From NCBI RefSeq assembly GCF_001423585.1, contig NZ_LMOP01000008.1:318950-382949 (forward strand): a DNA stretch of 64,000 nt, in the 5' to 3' direction. Position 1 is the first letter of the stretch. Each line of letters opens with the position of its first letter. The notes beneath the pieces were generated by a model. It was given only the letters and a program-made list of their open reading frames with translations. It was not told the DNA's origin and did not search any database. Source of the stretch: Xanthomonas sp. Leaf148 (GTDB taxonomy: Bacteria > Pseudomonadota > Gammaproteobacteria > Xanthomonadales > Xanthomonadaceae). Shown one piece after another: positions 9,313 through 18,221 of this stretch. The position numbers and the translations under genes are program-made.

Positions 9313-10500
9313 ATGCACCTGAGTCTCCCGGCCTGGCTTCGTCCGGCCGCCAATTCGCAAGTGGCCGCGCGCCTGGCGCAGGGCCAATCGCCATGGATGG
9401 ATGCCGTGCATCTGCTGTGGTCGGCCTGGGTGTTTGTGGTGCCGGTGTTTTCTTCGCGCGGGTACGACAGCACGTGGTGGCTGTGCACGCTGTTGTCGTA
9501 TCCGGTCTTCCTGTTGTTGTACGCACGCATGTTGCTGGCACCGCGCGGCACCCTGTACCGCTATGCCTGGGCGATGGGCGTGCTCAGTGCCGCGCTGCTG
9601 CCGATATACGCCTCGGGTATCAGCTACTTCGTATTTGCCTGCCTGAGTCTGCGCCCGTCCACGCGGTACGCGTTGTGGCGGCACTTCGCCATGCTGTTGC
9701 TGATGAACGCGCTGTACCTGGGCTGGGCGCGTTGGCTCGGGCTGGGCTGGCAGTCGCTGGTGTGGTTGCCGGTGTCGGTGCTGGGCATGGCGGCGGTCGG
9801 CGCGGTGTACAGCATCAACGAACGCAAGGACGCGCTGCTGCGGTTATCGCAAGACGAAGTCCGCCGCCTGGCGGCCACCGCCGAACGCGAACGCATCGGC
9901 CGCGATCTGCACGACTTGCTGGGCCATACCTTGTCGCTGGTGGCGCTCAAATCCGATCTGGCCGCACGCTTGATCGAGCGCGACCCGCAGGCCGCACGGA
10001 GCGAGATCGATGCGGTGGCGCAGATCTCGCGCGACGCACTGGCGCAGGTGCGGCGCGCGGTCACCGGCATCCGCGCCGCCGGGCTGGTGGCCGAGCTGGC
10101 ATCGGCCAAGGTGTTGCTGGACATGGACGGCATTGCGCTGGAGCACACACTGGAGGCGCTGCCGCTGCCGCCCGAACACGAAACCGCGTTGGCGCTGGTG
10201 GTGCGCGAGGCGGCCACCAACGTGCAACGTCACGCGCAGGCACGGCGGGTGCGGGTGAGCCTGCGTGCACACGGGCAACAGGCGCTGCTGGAAATCACCG
10301 ACGACGGCCGCGGCGGGGTGATCGTGCCGGGCAACGGCCTAGACGGCATGCGCGCACGCGTGCAGAGCCTGGGCGGTACGTTGGAGGTGGAGGCGTTGCC
10401 ACGCGGCATGCGCTTGCGCGCCAGCATGCCGGTGCCGCAGCCCGTGCTGGAGCCGGCGAGTCCGCCATTGCCGGTGCCGCTGATGCCGCAATCGCGCTGA
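9313..10500 (+). CDS. Sensor histidine kinase, DesK/NarL class
   Basis: The 395-residue protein has four to five transmembrane helices in the first 150 residues, then a HisKA_3 dimerisation domain with ERERIGRDLHDLLGHTL (phospho-accepting His near residue 200) and a HATPase_c domain with REAATNVQRHA (N box) and DDGRGG, NGLDGM (G boxes). This is the DesK-like class, which often senses membrane state through its helices. It pairs with the response regulator 91 bases downstream. The ATG at 9313 was picked because the first helix follows it; frames open earlier to 9118 look unstructured. Its divergence from an ABC exporter suggests it controls that exporter. Confidence 0.85.
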   Translation: MHLSLPAWLRPAANSQVAARLAQGQSPWMDAVHLLWSAWVFVVPVFSSRGYDSTWWLCTLLSYPVFLLLYARMLLAPRGTLYRYAWAMGVLSAALLPIYASGISYFVFACLSLRPSTRYALWRHFAMLLLMNALYLGWARWLGLGWQSLVWLPVSVLGMAAVGAVYSINERKDALLRLSQDEVRRLAATAERERIGRDLHDLLGHTLSLVALKSDLAARLIERDPQAARSEIDAVAQISRDALAQVRRAVTGIRAAGLVAELASAKVLLDMDGIALEHTLEALPLPPEHETALALVVREAATNVQRHAQARRVRVSLRAHGQQALLEITDDGRGGVIVPGNGLDGMRARVQSLGGTLEVEALPRGMRLRASMPVPQPVLEPASPPLPVPLMPQSR

Positions 10501-10591
10501 GCGCGCCCCCTGTTGGCACAGCGCTGCCGTGGCACGCGGTGTGTCAGCACTGCTATGGTGCCCAGCCGTTGCACAGATGCGAGCGCGAGCG

Positions 10592-11194
10592 ATGATCCGG
10601 GTGTTGTTGGCGGAAGACCAGGCACTGCTGCGCGGCGCCTTGGTGGCCCTGCTGGGACTGGAAGACGACATCGAGGTGGTCGGCAGCGCCGGCGATGGCG
10701 AAGCCGCCTGGCGCGAGCTGCAGCGGCTGCAGCCGGATGTGCTGGTCACCGATATCGAGATGCCCGGATTGAGCGGCCTGGAACTGGCGCAACGCATCCA
10801 GCGCCAGGCGCTGCCGGTGCGGGTGATGATCGTCACCACGTTTGCGCGCCCGGGCTTTTTGCGGCGCGCGCTGGATGCCGGCGTGGCAGGGTATCTGCTC
10901 AAGGATGCGCCGGCCGAACAATTGGTCAACGCGCTGCGTCAGGTGCATCGCGGCGGCCGGGTGATCGACCCGCAACTGGCGATGGATGCCTGGGTGGAAG
11001 CCGATCCGCTGAGCGAGCGCGAACGCACTGTGCTGCGGCTGGCCGGCGAAGGCCGCTCGGCCAGCGAGATCGCGCAACGGTTGCAGCTCTCGCACGGCAC
11101 CGTGCGCAATTACCTGTCCGAATGCATCGGCAAGTTGGGCGTGGCCAATCGCATCGAAGCGTATCGACTGGCGCGGCAGAAAGGCTGGTTGTAA
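10592..11194 (+). CDS. Response regulator, NarL/DesR type
   Basis: The 200-residue regulator has a receiver domain with acidic pocket AEDQ, phospho-acceptor Asp54 in LVTDIEMPGL, conserved Thr in MIVTTFARPG and Lys in LLKDAP. A LuxR-type helix-turn-helix follows (LSERERTVLRLAGEGRSASE, then VRNYLSECIGKL). It is the partner of the kinase upstream. The ATG at 10592 starts the receiver beta strand exactly. The stop codon TAA at 11192-11194 is the first triplet of a MITE-like element, so the gene's 3' end may have been set by that insertion. Confidence 0.85.
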   Translation: MIRVLLAEDQALLRGALVALLGLEDDIEVVGSAGDGEAAWRELQRLQPDVLVTDIEMPGLSGLELAQRIQRQALPVRVMIVTTFARPGFLRRALDAGVAGYLLKDAPAEQLVNALRQVHRGGRVIDPQLAMDAWVEADPLSERERTVLRLAGEGRSASEIAQRLQLSHGTVRNYLSECIGKLGVANRIEAYRLARQKGWL

Positions 11195-11308
11195 GAGCAG
11201 CTAACAAAACTACTGTGCAGCCGCCAGGCGGGCGCGGCCGGTGCTCGGAATCGGCATGTACCACCCGTACACTCCGGTTCCTCCGCGCCTTTTGTTAGCC
11301 GCTCTAAG
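11192..11308. repeat. MITE-like element with about 18-bp terminal inverted repeats
   Basis: The left end TAAGAGCAGCTAACAAAAC and right end GTTTTGTTAGCCGCTCTAA-like sequence (CTTTTGTTAGCCGCTCTAA) are near-perfect inverted repeats. The interior carries GGGCGCGGCCGGTGCTCGG and CGGCATGTACCAC, shared with copies at 45761-45908 and 49063-49208. There is no coding capacity. The element abuts the response-regulator gene and supplies its stop codon. Confidence 0.75.
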
Positions 11309-11662
11309 TGCCTGCAGGCGGTGCGGTGTGTGATCGTTACTGACGCGTTTCAGCTTGCGCCCATCGAACGCTGCTGATCGCAAAGCGGGCGCGGCCAGGG
11401 CGTTCAATCGTCAGAGCTCATGCGAACGGTTGGTGGTTTTACTGCAGCCATGCATGGCGTGCGCACGCGTGCGGCATCTTGTAAGCAAGCGCACTGCGAC
11501 GTTGCACGTCGTGCGTGCGTGCTTTGCAATCGCTTCGATACGCAACGGCGTGCATCGGCCATGCACTGCGAAGAGGTCAACAGCTATTCCAAATGCATGC
11601 GAAGGCATGCCGTCGCCGCGCAGGTACACTGCCGGGCGATCGTCATCATCGCGAGTAACTGC
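11309..11662. other. Leader region before the ThuA-domain gene
   Basis: About 350 bases between the MITE-like element and the ThuA gene. Open frames here are extensions of the ThuA frame or shadows. No hairpin with a U run or clear promoter was found. Confidence 0.3.
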
Positions 11663-12451
11663 ATGAAATCTGTGTGGCTGTTGGGCTTGCTGCTGATCTG
11701 CGCATTCAACGCATCGGCCGAGCAATTCAAGATTCTGGTGGCGGCCATTCCCAACCAGTATCACCACGATTACATCCCGGTGGCCAAGCCGCAGTTCGAA
11801 GCGATGGCACGCAAGCAGTATGTCGAGCTGGTGTGGGCGTGGAATGCCAAGGCCTTCGATGGCGATCTCTCGCAATACGCCGCCATCGTGCTGCTCAACA
11901 CCCCGGCCACGGATCTGGATCCGGCCCAGCGCGCCAACTTCCAAAAATACGTGCGCAATGGCGGCGGCGTGGTCGCGGTGCACAAGGCGTTTGCGATCAA
12001 GCGCGGCGAGTGGGAGTGGTACGACCATCTGATCGGCCGCTCGTTCCGCACCCACCCGTACATGCAAACCGCGATGGTCGATGTGGTGGACGCCAACTTC
12101 CCCGCCACCGCCGGCCTGCCCAAGCGCTGGGTGTGGAGCGATGAGTGGTACGAATACGATCCGCCCTACAGCGACGATCTGGTCACGCTACTCACGGTGG
12201 ATGAAACCAGCTACGACCCCACGCTGATCTGGCCGGGCCAGGTCGCCAAGGGCATGGGCAAACAGCACCCGGTGGCGTGGTATCACCACTTCGAAGGCGG
12301 CCGCGTCTTCGCTACCGCCTTGGGCCATCTGTCCGAGGCCTACAACGACCCGCGCTATCTGGAGCATCTGTACGGCGGCATCTATTGGGCCGCGACCGGC
12401 AAGGGCATCCAAGCCTCAGAGCCAGCGGCCAAAACAAAACGCCAGCGTTAA
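11663..12451 (+). CDS. ThuA-domain secreted protein
   Basis: The 262-residue protein has a clear signal peptide (MKSVWLLGLLLICAFNASA, cut before EQ) and one ThuA domain. The fold is a flavodoxin/glutamine-amidotransferase-like domain named for the ThuA protein of trehalose and sucrose use in rhizobia; in ThuA itself it hydrates or modifies keto-sugars. Visible family features are the early ILVAAIPNQYHHDY strand, GGGVVAVHKAF, HPYMQTAMVDV, WSDEWYEY and the C-terminal HPVAWYHHFEGGRVF-ATALGH. The frame is open from 11420, but the start at 11663 gives the signal peptide. It stands alone, so its sugar partner is unknown. Confidence 0.85.
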   Translation: MKSVWLLGLLLICAFNASAEQFKILVAAIPNQYHHDYIPVAKPQFEAMARKQYVELVWAWNAKAFDGDLSQYAAIVLLNTPATDLDPAQRANFQKYVRNGGGVVAVHKAFAIKRGEWEWYDHLIGRSFRTHPYMQTAMVDVVDANFPATAGLPKRWVWSDEWYEYDPPYSDDLVTLLTVDETSYDPTLIWPGQVAKGMGKQHPVAWYHHFEGGRVFATALGHLSEAYNDPRYLEHLYGGIYWAATGKGIQASEPAAKTKRQR

Positions 12452-12655
12452 GCACTCACTCCTCTTCCTGCGGGAGAGGAGTGAGGGTATGGGGGCAAAG
12501 TCACTGCAAATGGCGGGGAATCAGAGGCTTCGTCCGTACCTTCATACGCCCCTGCGTGGGCAGCCTCTCCCGGCGGGAGAGGGGTTGGGGTGAGGGTACG
12601 TCCGCGCAGTCAAATCACTCCGTGCAAGACGTCTGCCAACACCCAACCAAACCCA
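12452..12655. repeat. REP-like hairpin repeats between convergent genes
   Basis: Two hairpins with the core CCTCTCC-loop-GGAGAGG type occur here (CTCCTCTTCCTGCGGGAGAGGAG near 12460-12483, and CTCTCCCGGCGGGAGAGGGG near 12565-12585), each followed by GTGAGGGTA-like sequence. The same units form the array at 22226-22905. Lying between convergent genes, they may act as two-way terminators. Confidence 0.6.
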
Positions 12656-13198
12656 TCAACGCGCAGAGCGCTCCCCGCGCGCCATGCTGGAAAACACGCC
12701 ATCGCGGCGTACCCATGCATGGAACAGCGCTGCGCTCAGATGACCAACGACGGTGGCGAACAACAGATACGCCAACCAGCCATGCGCACTGCGTAGCCAC
12801 GCGTACAGCGCTGGGTCGTGCGGGACGATCGCCGGCAAGTTCGCGCCGGGCCACAGCACGATCGGGTACCCGCCGGCCGACAGCATCGCCCAGCCGATCA
12901 GCGGCATGCCCAGCATCAACGCATACAACAGCCAATGCGAGGCGATCGCGGCGGCCTTCTGCCAAGCAGGCAGATCCGCAGGCAAGGCCGGCGGCCGATG
13001 GCGCAGGCGGTTGATCAAGCGCAGCACCGCCAGGATCAGGATCGCAATGCCTAGCGGGCGATGCAGGTCGATCAACCACGGCCGCTGCGTCACCGAGGCC
13101 ACCATGCCCACGCCGACAAACAACATGGTCAGGATCATCGCGGCCATCAGCCAGTGCAGCACGCGCGCGGGCAAATTGAAGTGGGTGTGGCGGCTCAT
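12656..13198 (-). CDS. Cytochrome b561-type membrane protein
   Basis: The 180-residue protein has four transmembrane helices and the paired histidines of the YodB/b561 family: His near residue 15 in ARVLHWLMA, His in IDLHRPLG, and a late pair in VVGHLSAALFHAWV. These ligate two b-type hemes and pass electrons between quinol and a periplasmic partner. The start ATG overlaps the stop of the SrpA catalase gene as ATGA. That coupling suggests the cytochrome delivers electrons to the periplasmic heme peroxidase. Confidence 0.85.
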   Translation of the reverse strand: MSRHTHFNLPARVLHWLMAAMILTMLFVGVGMVASVTQRPWLIDLHRPLGIAILILAVLRLINRLRHRPPALPADLPAWQKAAAIASHWLLYALMLGMPLIGWAMLSAGGYPIVLWPGANLPAIVPHDPALYAWLRSAHGWLAYLLFATVVGHLSAALFHAWVRRDGVFSSMARGERSAR

Positions 13199-14286
13199 TG
13201 ATGGGCTCCCTGGCCGGTAGCGTCGCTGCCCTTGCCGTTGGCGATCTCATGCTCGCGTCGGTTGAACGACTGCGAATACACCGACGAACGTGCGGCCAGA
13301 ATCGGGTCGTTGGAGCCAGCAAGGCCCTTGGGCAGAATCAACGGGTCGTAATTCAGGTCGCGGCAGGGGCCGGTGGCTTGCGGTTGCGCATGCTCCAGCG
13401 ACAGCGTGCCGGCCACGATCTGTTTACGACTGGCCGGCCAGGGCTGCGAGGGGTCATCCACCGGATCGCCCGGCTCGGCCACGGTCAGCACCAGATCCCA
13501 GCGCAGTGAGCCCTGCGCCAGGCGCGCGTCCAAGTCGGTGGCCAAAAAATCGCCATCGGCCTGTTTGCGCTGTTCGGCGCTCAATTCCTTGAACGGCGTA
13601 TGCGGGCGCATCGACCAACGGATATAGCGCTCGCGACCATCGCTGGCGATCGCGCGGAACGCGTTGACGCCGTTGTATTGGGTATTGGCCCAGCTGTCCG
13701 ACCACGGCGCGGTCTTAGCCCACTGCTGAAACTTGGCGGCCTCCGGATACTGCTTGCCGAAGGCAGCCAGTTTCTCCGGGTCCGGTTTGCCGGTGGCCGG
13801 GTCCGGCTTGGAGGCCACATTCAAGGCCTGGAAGCCGGCAGGCGTGGCCACCACGAAGAACGGAAAGCTGTTCATCGCGGTGCGCCATTCCTGCCCGTCG
13901 TCGCTGCGCAACAACAGCGCCATGCTGCGCACGCGCGCCGCACCATCGGCACCGTGCGGGTCGCCACCGCCGATCGACATGCGCCCCAACACCGGCGTGC
14001 TGGCCTGGCTGAAGATGCGCGCCGACGACACCCAGGTCGCCTTGCCGCTGGACTGGAACTGCCCGCTCACGCACACGCCCTTGCTATGCGCGCGGCGAAA
14101 GCCCGGATGCGGCGGCCCGCTGGATTCGATGGTGTCGGTCATGCGCGCAGCGGTGAGCCGGTCGCCACCGATCCAGCCGGCGGTCCAGGCAAACGCGATG
14201 GCGATGCCACCGGCAATCGCGGCAATGCCCAGCAACGGCAGCACGGGGCTGCGCGTGCGCTGGGGCGAGGGAGGTGGCAACGTCAT
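13195..14286 (-). CDS. srpA: SrpA-type catalase-related peroxidase
   Basis: The 363-residue protein has an N-terminal membrane anchor or signal (residues about 12-35) and a minimal catalase domain. The distal histidine is in RRAHSKGVCVSG, the conserved Asn region is near MNSFPFFVV, and the proximal heme tyrosine is in the R-x-x-x-Y motif ARSSVYSQSF near the C terminus. It is shorter than typical catalases, as expected of the SrpA/KatN-like group, which act as peroxidases or catalases in the periplasm. The ATG at 14286 follows CGGAGCC. It is coupled to the cytochrome b gene, a pairing that is common for this family and implies quinol-fed peroxide reduction. Confidence 0.85.
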   Translation of the reverse strand: MTLPPPSPQRTRSPVLPLLGIAAIAGGIAIAFAWTAGWIGGDRLTAARMTDTIESSGPPHPGFRRAHSKGVCVSGQFQSSGKATWVSSARIFSQASTPVLGRMSIGGGDPHGADGAARVRSMALLLRSDDGQEWRTAMNSFPFFVVATPAGFQALNVASKPDPATGKPDPEKLAAFGKQYPEAAKFQQWAKTAPWSDSWANTQYNGVNAFRAIASDGRERYIRWSMRPHTPFKELSAEQRKQADGDFLATDLDARLAQGSLRWDLVLTVAEPGDPVDDPSQPWPASRKQIVAGTLSLEHAQPQATGPCRDLNYDPLILPKGLAGSNDPILAARSSVYSQSFNRREHEIANGKGSDATGQGAHQ

Positions 14287-14679
14287 GGCTGGCTCCGATG
14301 TGATGCGATGGACGGCGTGTCGACGGTCGTATGGCCAAGCCTCATCGCTGCGGCCGAGCACGTCTGCACAACATCATCCGCAATGGGCTGCCTCCGGCGC
14401 GTGATATCTCGTTACCGCACCGGGGAGGCACCCGACCTCTAATCGCCCATGCGCAGCGGCGATGCCGGCACTGCATGGCGGTGTCGCTGCCAGCCAGCCG
14501 AGCAACGGTTCTGCACCGCGCTTGATGCTGGAGCCGTCCATGGCCGGCGCCGCGCAGTCGGGCGTGCAGCAACCGCAGGTGGCGCGCTACATCACTTCCG
14601 ACTTCCGACTTCCGACTTCCGACTTCCGACTTCCGGTACGCCGCGCCTGGCGGCAAGCGCCAGGCTCTATCGACGGCTC
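14287..14679. other. Intergenic region with a seven-base tandem repeat
   Basis: Between 14593 and 14636 the heptamer ACTTCCG is repeated about six times head to tail, a likely variable-number repeat. It lies just after the aminopeptidase gene's 3' end. The remainder should hold the srpA promoter, which I could not define. Confidence 0.6.
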
Positions 14680-16050
14680 CTAGCCGCCGTAACGCCCCTG
14701 CAGCATCGCAAACGCCGAGCGCAGCGCCAGGGCTTCGCCACCGGCGGGGCGACCGGGGCGGTCGCTGTCGTTCCAGGCGTAGACGTCCAGGTGCGCCCAC
14801 TGCTGCCCCGGCGCCACGAAGCGCTCCAGATACAGCGCGGCGGTGACCGCACCGGCCATGCGCGAGCCGGCGTTGGCCATGTCGGCCACGTGGCTGTTGA
14901 GATAGCGCAGGTAGGGGCGCCACAGCGGCATGCGCCAGACCGGGTCGCGGGTCTGCTCGCCGGCGCTGATCCAGGCTTGTGCCAGCGCATCGTTGTTGGC
15001 GAACAAGGCCGGCAGATCCGGGCCCAGCGCGATGCGCGCGGCACCGGTGAGCGTGGCGAAATCCAGGATCAGGTCCGGGCGTTGTTCGGTGGCGTAACTG
15101 AGCGCGTCGCACAGCACCAGGCGGCCTTCGGCGTCGGTGTTGTCCACTTCCACCGTGACCCCGGCGCGCGTGGTGATGACCTCGCCCGGGCGGAACGCAT
15201 CCGGGCCAACCGCGTTTTCCACCGCAGCGATCAGCAGCGTCAGCCGTACCGGCAACTGCTGCGCCATGACCAGCCCGGCCAGCGCCAGCGCATGTGCCGC
15301 GCCGCCCATGTCCTTTTTCATGTTGCGCATGCCATCGGCAGGCTTGAGATCCAGCCCACCGGTGTCGAAGCACACGCCTTTGCCGACCAGCACCAGATGC
15401 GGATGCGCGGCATCGCCCCATTGCAGCTGGATCAGCCGTGGCGCGCGATGCGAGGCGCGGCCGACCGCATGGATGGTGGGGAAGTTCTGCGCCAGCAACG
15501 CATCGCCCACGATCGCCTCTACCTGCGCGCCATGCGCCTGCGCCACTGCGCGCGTGGCATCTTCCAGCTGCTGCGGGCCCATGTCTTCGGTCGGCGTATT
15601 GACCCAGTCGCGCACCTGCAGGCACGCCGCGATCAGTGCGTGCGTGGCTGCCGAAGGCGTGGCCGCCAACTCGGCCGGCGCACGCGGCACCTTGCGATAC
15701 CGCGTAAAGCGATAGGCGCCCAGCCCCCACCCCAGGTGCAGCAGTGCCAGTTCGGCATCGCTCAGGCTGTTGGCCAGCGTCCAGCGGCTGGCCGGCGGCA
15801 GCGCCATCGGTGCGTGCGCGTAGGCATACGCGTCGGCGCGGTCGCCGATACCCACGATCGCGCCGGCCAGCCCTTGCTCGCCGGGCAACAACAACACGCT
15901 ACCCGGTGCGGCATCGAAACGCTGCGCCTGTGCCCAGGACAACACTCGCGTGGGCTGCTCGGCGCACCAGCGCGCAAAGCCCTCGCGGTCGAGCACATAC
16001 AGCGGCAACGCGGCGGCGGCGGGATCGGTGAAACCGGTGAGGTGCGACAT
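14680..16050 (-). CDS. Leucyl aminopeptidase family protein (M17)
   Basis: The 456-residue protein is an M17 metallopeptidase. The C-terminal catalytic domain contains the hallmark NTDAEGR preceded by VTVEVD, the metal-binding KGVCFDTGGLDLKP (Lys and Asp ligands) and the KDMGGAAH segment. The N-terminal part is shorter and more divergent than in PepA. It should remove N-terminal residues from peptides in the cytosol using two metal ions. Two starts are possible; 16050 is preferred because AAGGA then sits 5 nt upstream, while at 16056 the ribosome site would touch the ATG. It ends close to a tandem repeat. Confidence 0.85.
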   Translation of the reverse strand: MSHLTGFTDPAAAALPLYVLDREGFARWCAEQPTRVLSWAQAQRFDAAPGSVLLLPGEQGLAGAIVGIGDRADAYAYAHAPMALPPASRWTLANSLSDAELALLHLGWGLGAYRFTRYRKVPRAPAELAATPSAATHALIAACLQVRDWVNTPTEDMGPQQLEDATRAVAQAHGAQVEAIVGDALLAQNFPTIHAVGRASHRAPRLIQLQWGDAAHPHLVLVGKGVCFDTGGLDLKPADGMRNMKKDMGGAAHALALAGLVMAQQLPVRLTLLIAAVENAVGPDAFRPGEVITTRAGVTVEVDNTDAEGRLVLCDALSYATEQRPDLILDFATLTGAARIALGPDLPALFANNDALAQAWISAGEQTRDPVWRMPLWRPYLRYLNSHVADMANAGSRMAGAVTAALYLERFVAPGQQWAHLDVYAWNDSDRPGRPAGGEALALRSAFAMLQGRYGG

Positions 16051-16089
16051 GGACATCCTTCAATGGCGGTGTGCGCCGTCGGGTTGAAC

Positions 16090-16827
16090 TCAGGCGGGAA
16101 TGCAGATGCCGTCGCGCGCGGCGCCCGGGTGCGGTTGCTGCGCGTCCAGCCAGTCGGCCAGCCCGGTCATGCTGTCGAACTCCAGGTCCGGCTGCTGGGT
16201 TGGATGCGACCACTCCGCGCCGTCGCGATTGATCCAGCATGCACGCAGGCCGGCATCCAGCGCGCCCAGCACGTCCATGCGCACGTGGTCGCCTACATGC
16301 AGCACCTGTGCGGGCGGCACGTCCAGACGCGCGCATGCAGCCAGAAAGATGCTGGCCTCCGGCTTGGCGCTGCCGTGTTCGCGCGAGCCCAGCTGAAACG
16401 CGAAGTGGTGCATCAGCCCGATGCGTTGCAGATCGGCATTGCCGTTGCTGAGCGCGGCCACAGGCACATGCGCGGCGATGCGTGCCAGTGCGTCCAGCGC
16501 ATCCGGATAGCATTCCACCTGGTTGCGCGCGGCATAGAACACTTCGTAGGCCGGTTCCACCAGCGCCAGATCGCCGCCGCTCTCGCGCAAGGCCATTTCC
16601 AGCGTCAACCGGCGCAGCGCACTGAGGTCGTGATGCAGCTGCGGGTTGTCGGCAAAGCTGCGCTCACGCAGCTCGCGCATCGCCTCCACCGGGAACCGCT
16701 CGGCGGTGACTGGGCTGTGCTCGCGCATCCAGTCGTACAGCACTTGATCGATGCGCGCACCGATCGTTGCGAAGGGCCACAACGTGTCGTCGAGGTCGAG
16801 AGTGATGGCGCTGATGTGGAAGCTCAT
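16090..16827 (-). CDS. HAD-superfamily hydrolase (YjjG/phosphatase-like)
   Basis: The 245-residue enzyme has all four HAD motifs: DLDDTLW near residue 11 (nucleophile Asp and acid Asp), ALSNGNAD (motif II), Lys in SAKPEASIF (motif III) and HVGDHVRMD (motif IV). An alpha-helical C1 cap lies between motifs I and II. This group includes nucleotidases and small-metabolite phosphatases; the exact substrate is unknown. It is 39 bases upstream of the aminopeptidase gene on the same strand, so the two may be co-transcribed. Confidence 0.85.
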   Translation of the reverse strand: MSFHISAITLDLDDTLWPFATIGARIDQVLYDWMREHSPVTAERFPVEAMRELRERSFADNPQLHHDLSALRRLTLEMALRESGGDLALVEPAYEVFYAARNQVECYPDALDALARIAAHVPVAALSNGNADLQRIGLMHHFAFQLGSREHGSAKPEASIFLAACARLDVPPAQVLHVGDHVRMDVLGALDAGLRACWINRDGAEWSHPTQQPDLEFDSMTGLADWLDAQQPHPGAARDGICIPA

Positions 16828-16844
16828 CGCAAGATTTTACGGTC

Positions 16845-16934
16845 TTGCGTCGGGATTGGGGAATCGGGAGTGGGGAATGGCAAGGGCAGGAGCTGCGCTC
16901 TACCCATTCCCGACTCCCGATTCTCGATTCCCGG
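16845..16934. repeat. Inverted repeat of GGGAATCGGGAGTGG type
   Basis: GGGGAATCGGGAGTGGGGAATG (16858-16879, read in part) is answered by CATTCCCGACTCCCGATTC about 30 bases later. The resulting long hairpin lies between two minus-strand genes. A related half (CCCCACTCCCACTCCC) occurs at 4026-4042. It is a dispersed repeat and possible terminator of the transporter gene that ends at 16935. Confidence 0.55.
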
Positions 16935-18041
16935 CTACTCAAGCAGCCGTGCCCAGCGCTGCATCCCTTCCACCCGGCTCAGCACCATCTTGATGCAGAC
17001 CAGCAGCGGCACCGCGAGCAGCAGGCCCACCATGCCCCACAGCCAGCCGAACAGCATCAGCGCCAGGATCAGCATCAGCGGCGAGATCGCCATGCGCCGG
17101 CCCAGCACGATCGGGGTGACCACCTGGCCTTCGATGGTATGCAGCGCCAGATACAGGATCGCCGGCAGCATCGCCGACAAGGGGGTGCGGAATTCCACAA
17201 AGCCCATCAACAGCATCAGCATGACGCCGATCAGCGGGCCGACGTAAGGCGCGAAATTCAGCAGCGCCACGACCGTGCCCCAGAGCAGGGCCTCCGGCAG
17301 CGGAATCTGCAGTACGTACAAAATGCCTGCAAAAACCAGCCCGACCAGCGTATTGATCACGCTGATGGTGAGCACATACCGCGAAACCTCACGCTCGATG
17401 TCCAGCATGATTTCGGTGGTGAAGCGCTGTTGCTGTCGATTGGGCAACAACGCAATCGCGTGCCGTTGCAGGCTTTCGCCATAGACCATGAAAAAGAACG
17501 TCAGCAGCACCACGGCCAGCACCGAGGCGGCCAGCTTGGGTGTGCGCACCAGCGCCTTGTACGGGTCGTCCATCTGCGTGCGCACGATCTGCACACCGCG
17601 CTGGCCTTCGCCACCAGCGGCGCGTGCAAAGTTTTCCGCCGCCTGGTTGGCCTGCATCACCGGCTTGGTGAAATCGCGCACATCGCGTGCAATCTGGCGC
17701 ATCTGACGCGGTGCCTGTTGCACCCATTCGGCGGCAGGGCCGGCTAATTGCGCCGCCAACGTGACGGTGCCGGCCAGGCCCAGGCAGAGCACCAGCAAGG
17801 CACCGAGAAAGCGTGGGATATACAGCTTGCGCAGTCCGCGCAGGATGGGGTTGCCGATCAGTGCGAAGAATGCCGCCAGCATCACCGGCAGGATGATCGT
17901 CTGCGCCGCCCATAAGGTGTAACCGACGGCAAGTGTTGCCAGCACCACCAACGAAGCCGGTGCGCGCGGACGCGGTGCCGGAGGCGGCGGAAGCGGATCT
18001 GCCGGAATGGCAGCATCCAAAGACTCAACGGAGATAGACAT
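16935..18041 (-). CDS. AI-2E family transporter (PerM-like)
   Basis: The 368-residue protein has a proline-rich N terminus (residues 14-25) and seven to eight transmembrane helices. The family motif region NFAPYVGPLIG-VMLMLLMGF is present, followed by the last helix LLLAVPLLVCIKMVL. Members were linked to autoinducer-2 export or Na+/H+ exchange, and many have no known substrate. The ATG at 18041 follows AGGG; the open frame to 18104 adds a basic stretch that is probably not translated. Confidence 0.85.
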   Translation of the reverse strand: MSISVESLDAAIPADPLPPPPAPRPRAPASLVVLATLAVGYTLWAAQTIILPVMLAAFFALIGNPILRGLRKLYIPRFLGALLVLCLGLAGTVTLAAQLAGPAAEWVQQAPRQMRQIARDVRDFTKPVMQANQAAENFARAAGGEGQRGVQIVRTQMDDPYKALVRTPKLAASVLAVVLLTFFFMVYGESLQRHAIALLPNRQQQRFTTEIMLDIEREVSRYVLTISVINTLVGLVFAGILYVLQIPLPEALLWGTVVALLNFAPYVGPLIGVMLMLLMGFVEFRTPLSAMLPAILYLALHTIEGQVVTPIVLGRRMAISPLMLILALMLFGWLWGMVGLLLAVPLLVCIKMVLSRVEGMQRWARLLE

Positions 18042-18221
18042 GCGCGCCCTGGCAGCAGACTGGCGTGCTGCCAGCGATGGGTCATTATCGGCACAACGCG
18101 TCAACGGCGCGCACAGGACCTGTGCGTGCGGTGTCAGTCCCGTTGCAGGCGACTGACGGTCTCGACCATGCGCGGTGACGGCGCCTTAGCGCCGCAGACA
18201 ACCTCAAGACAACCTAAAAAA

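Noticed and set aside
8878..9684. Long N-terminal extension of the HlyD-type protein
   Set aside because: The frame stays open to 9684 but the added sequence overlaps the divergent kinase gene and has no adaptor-protein features.
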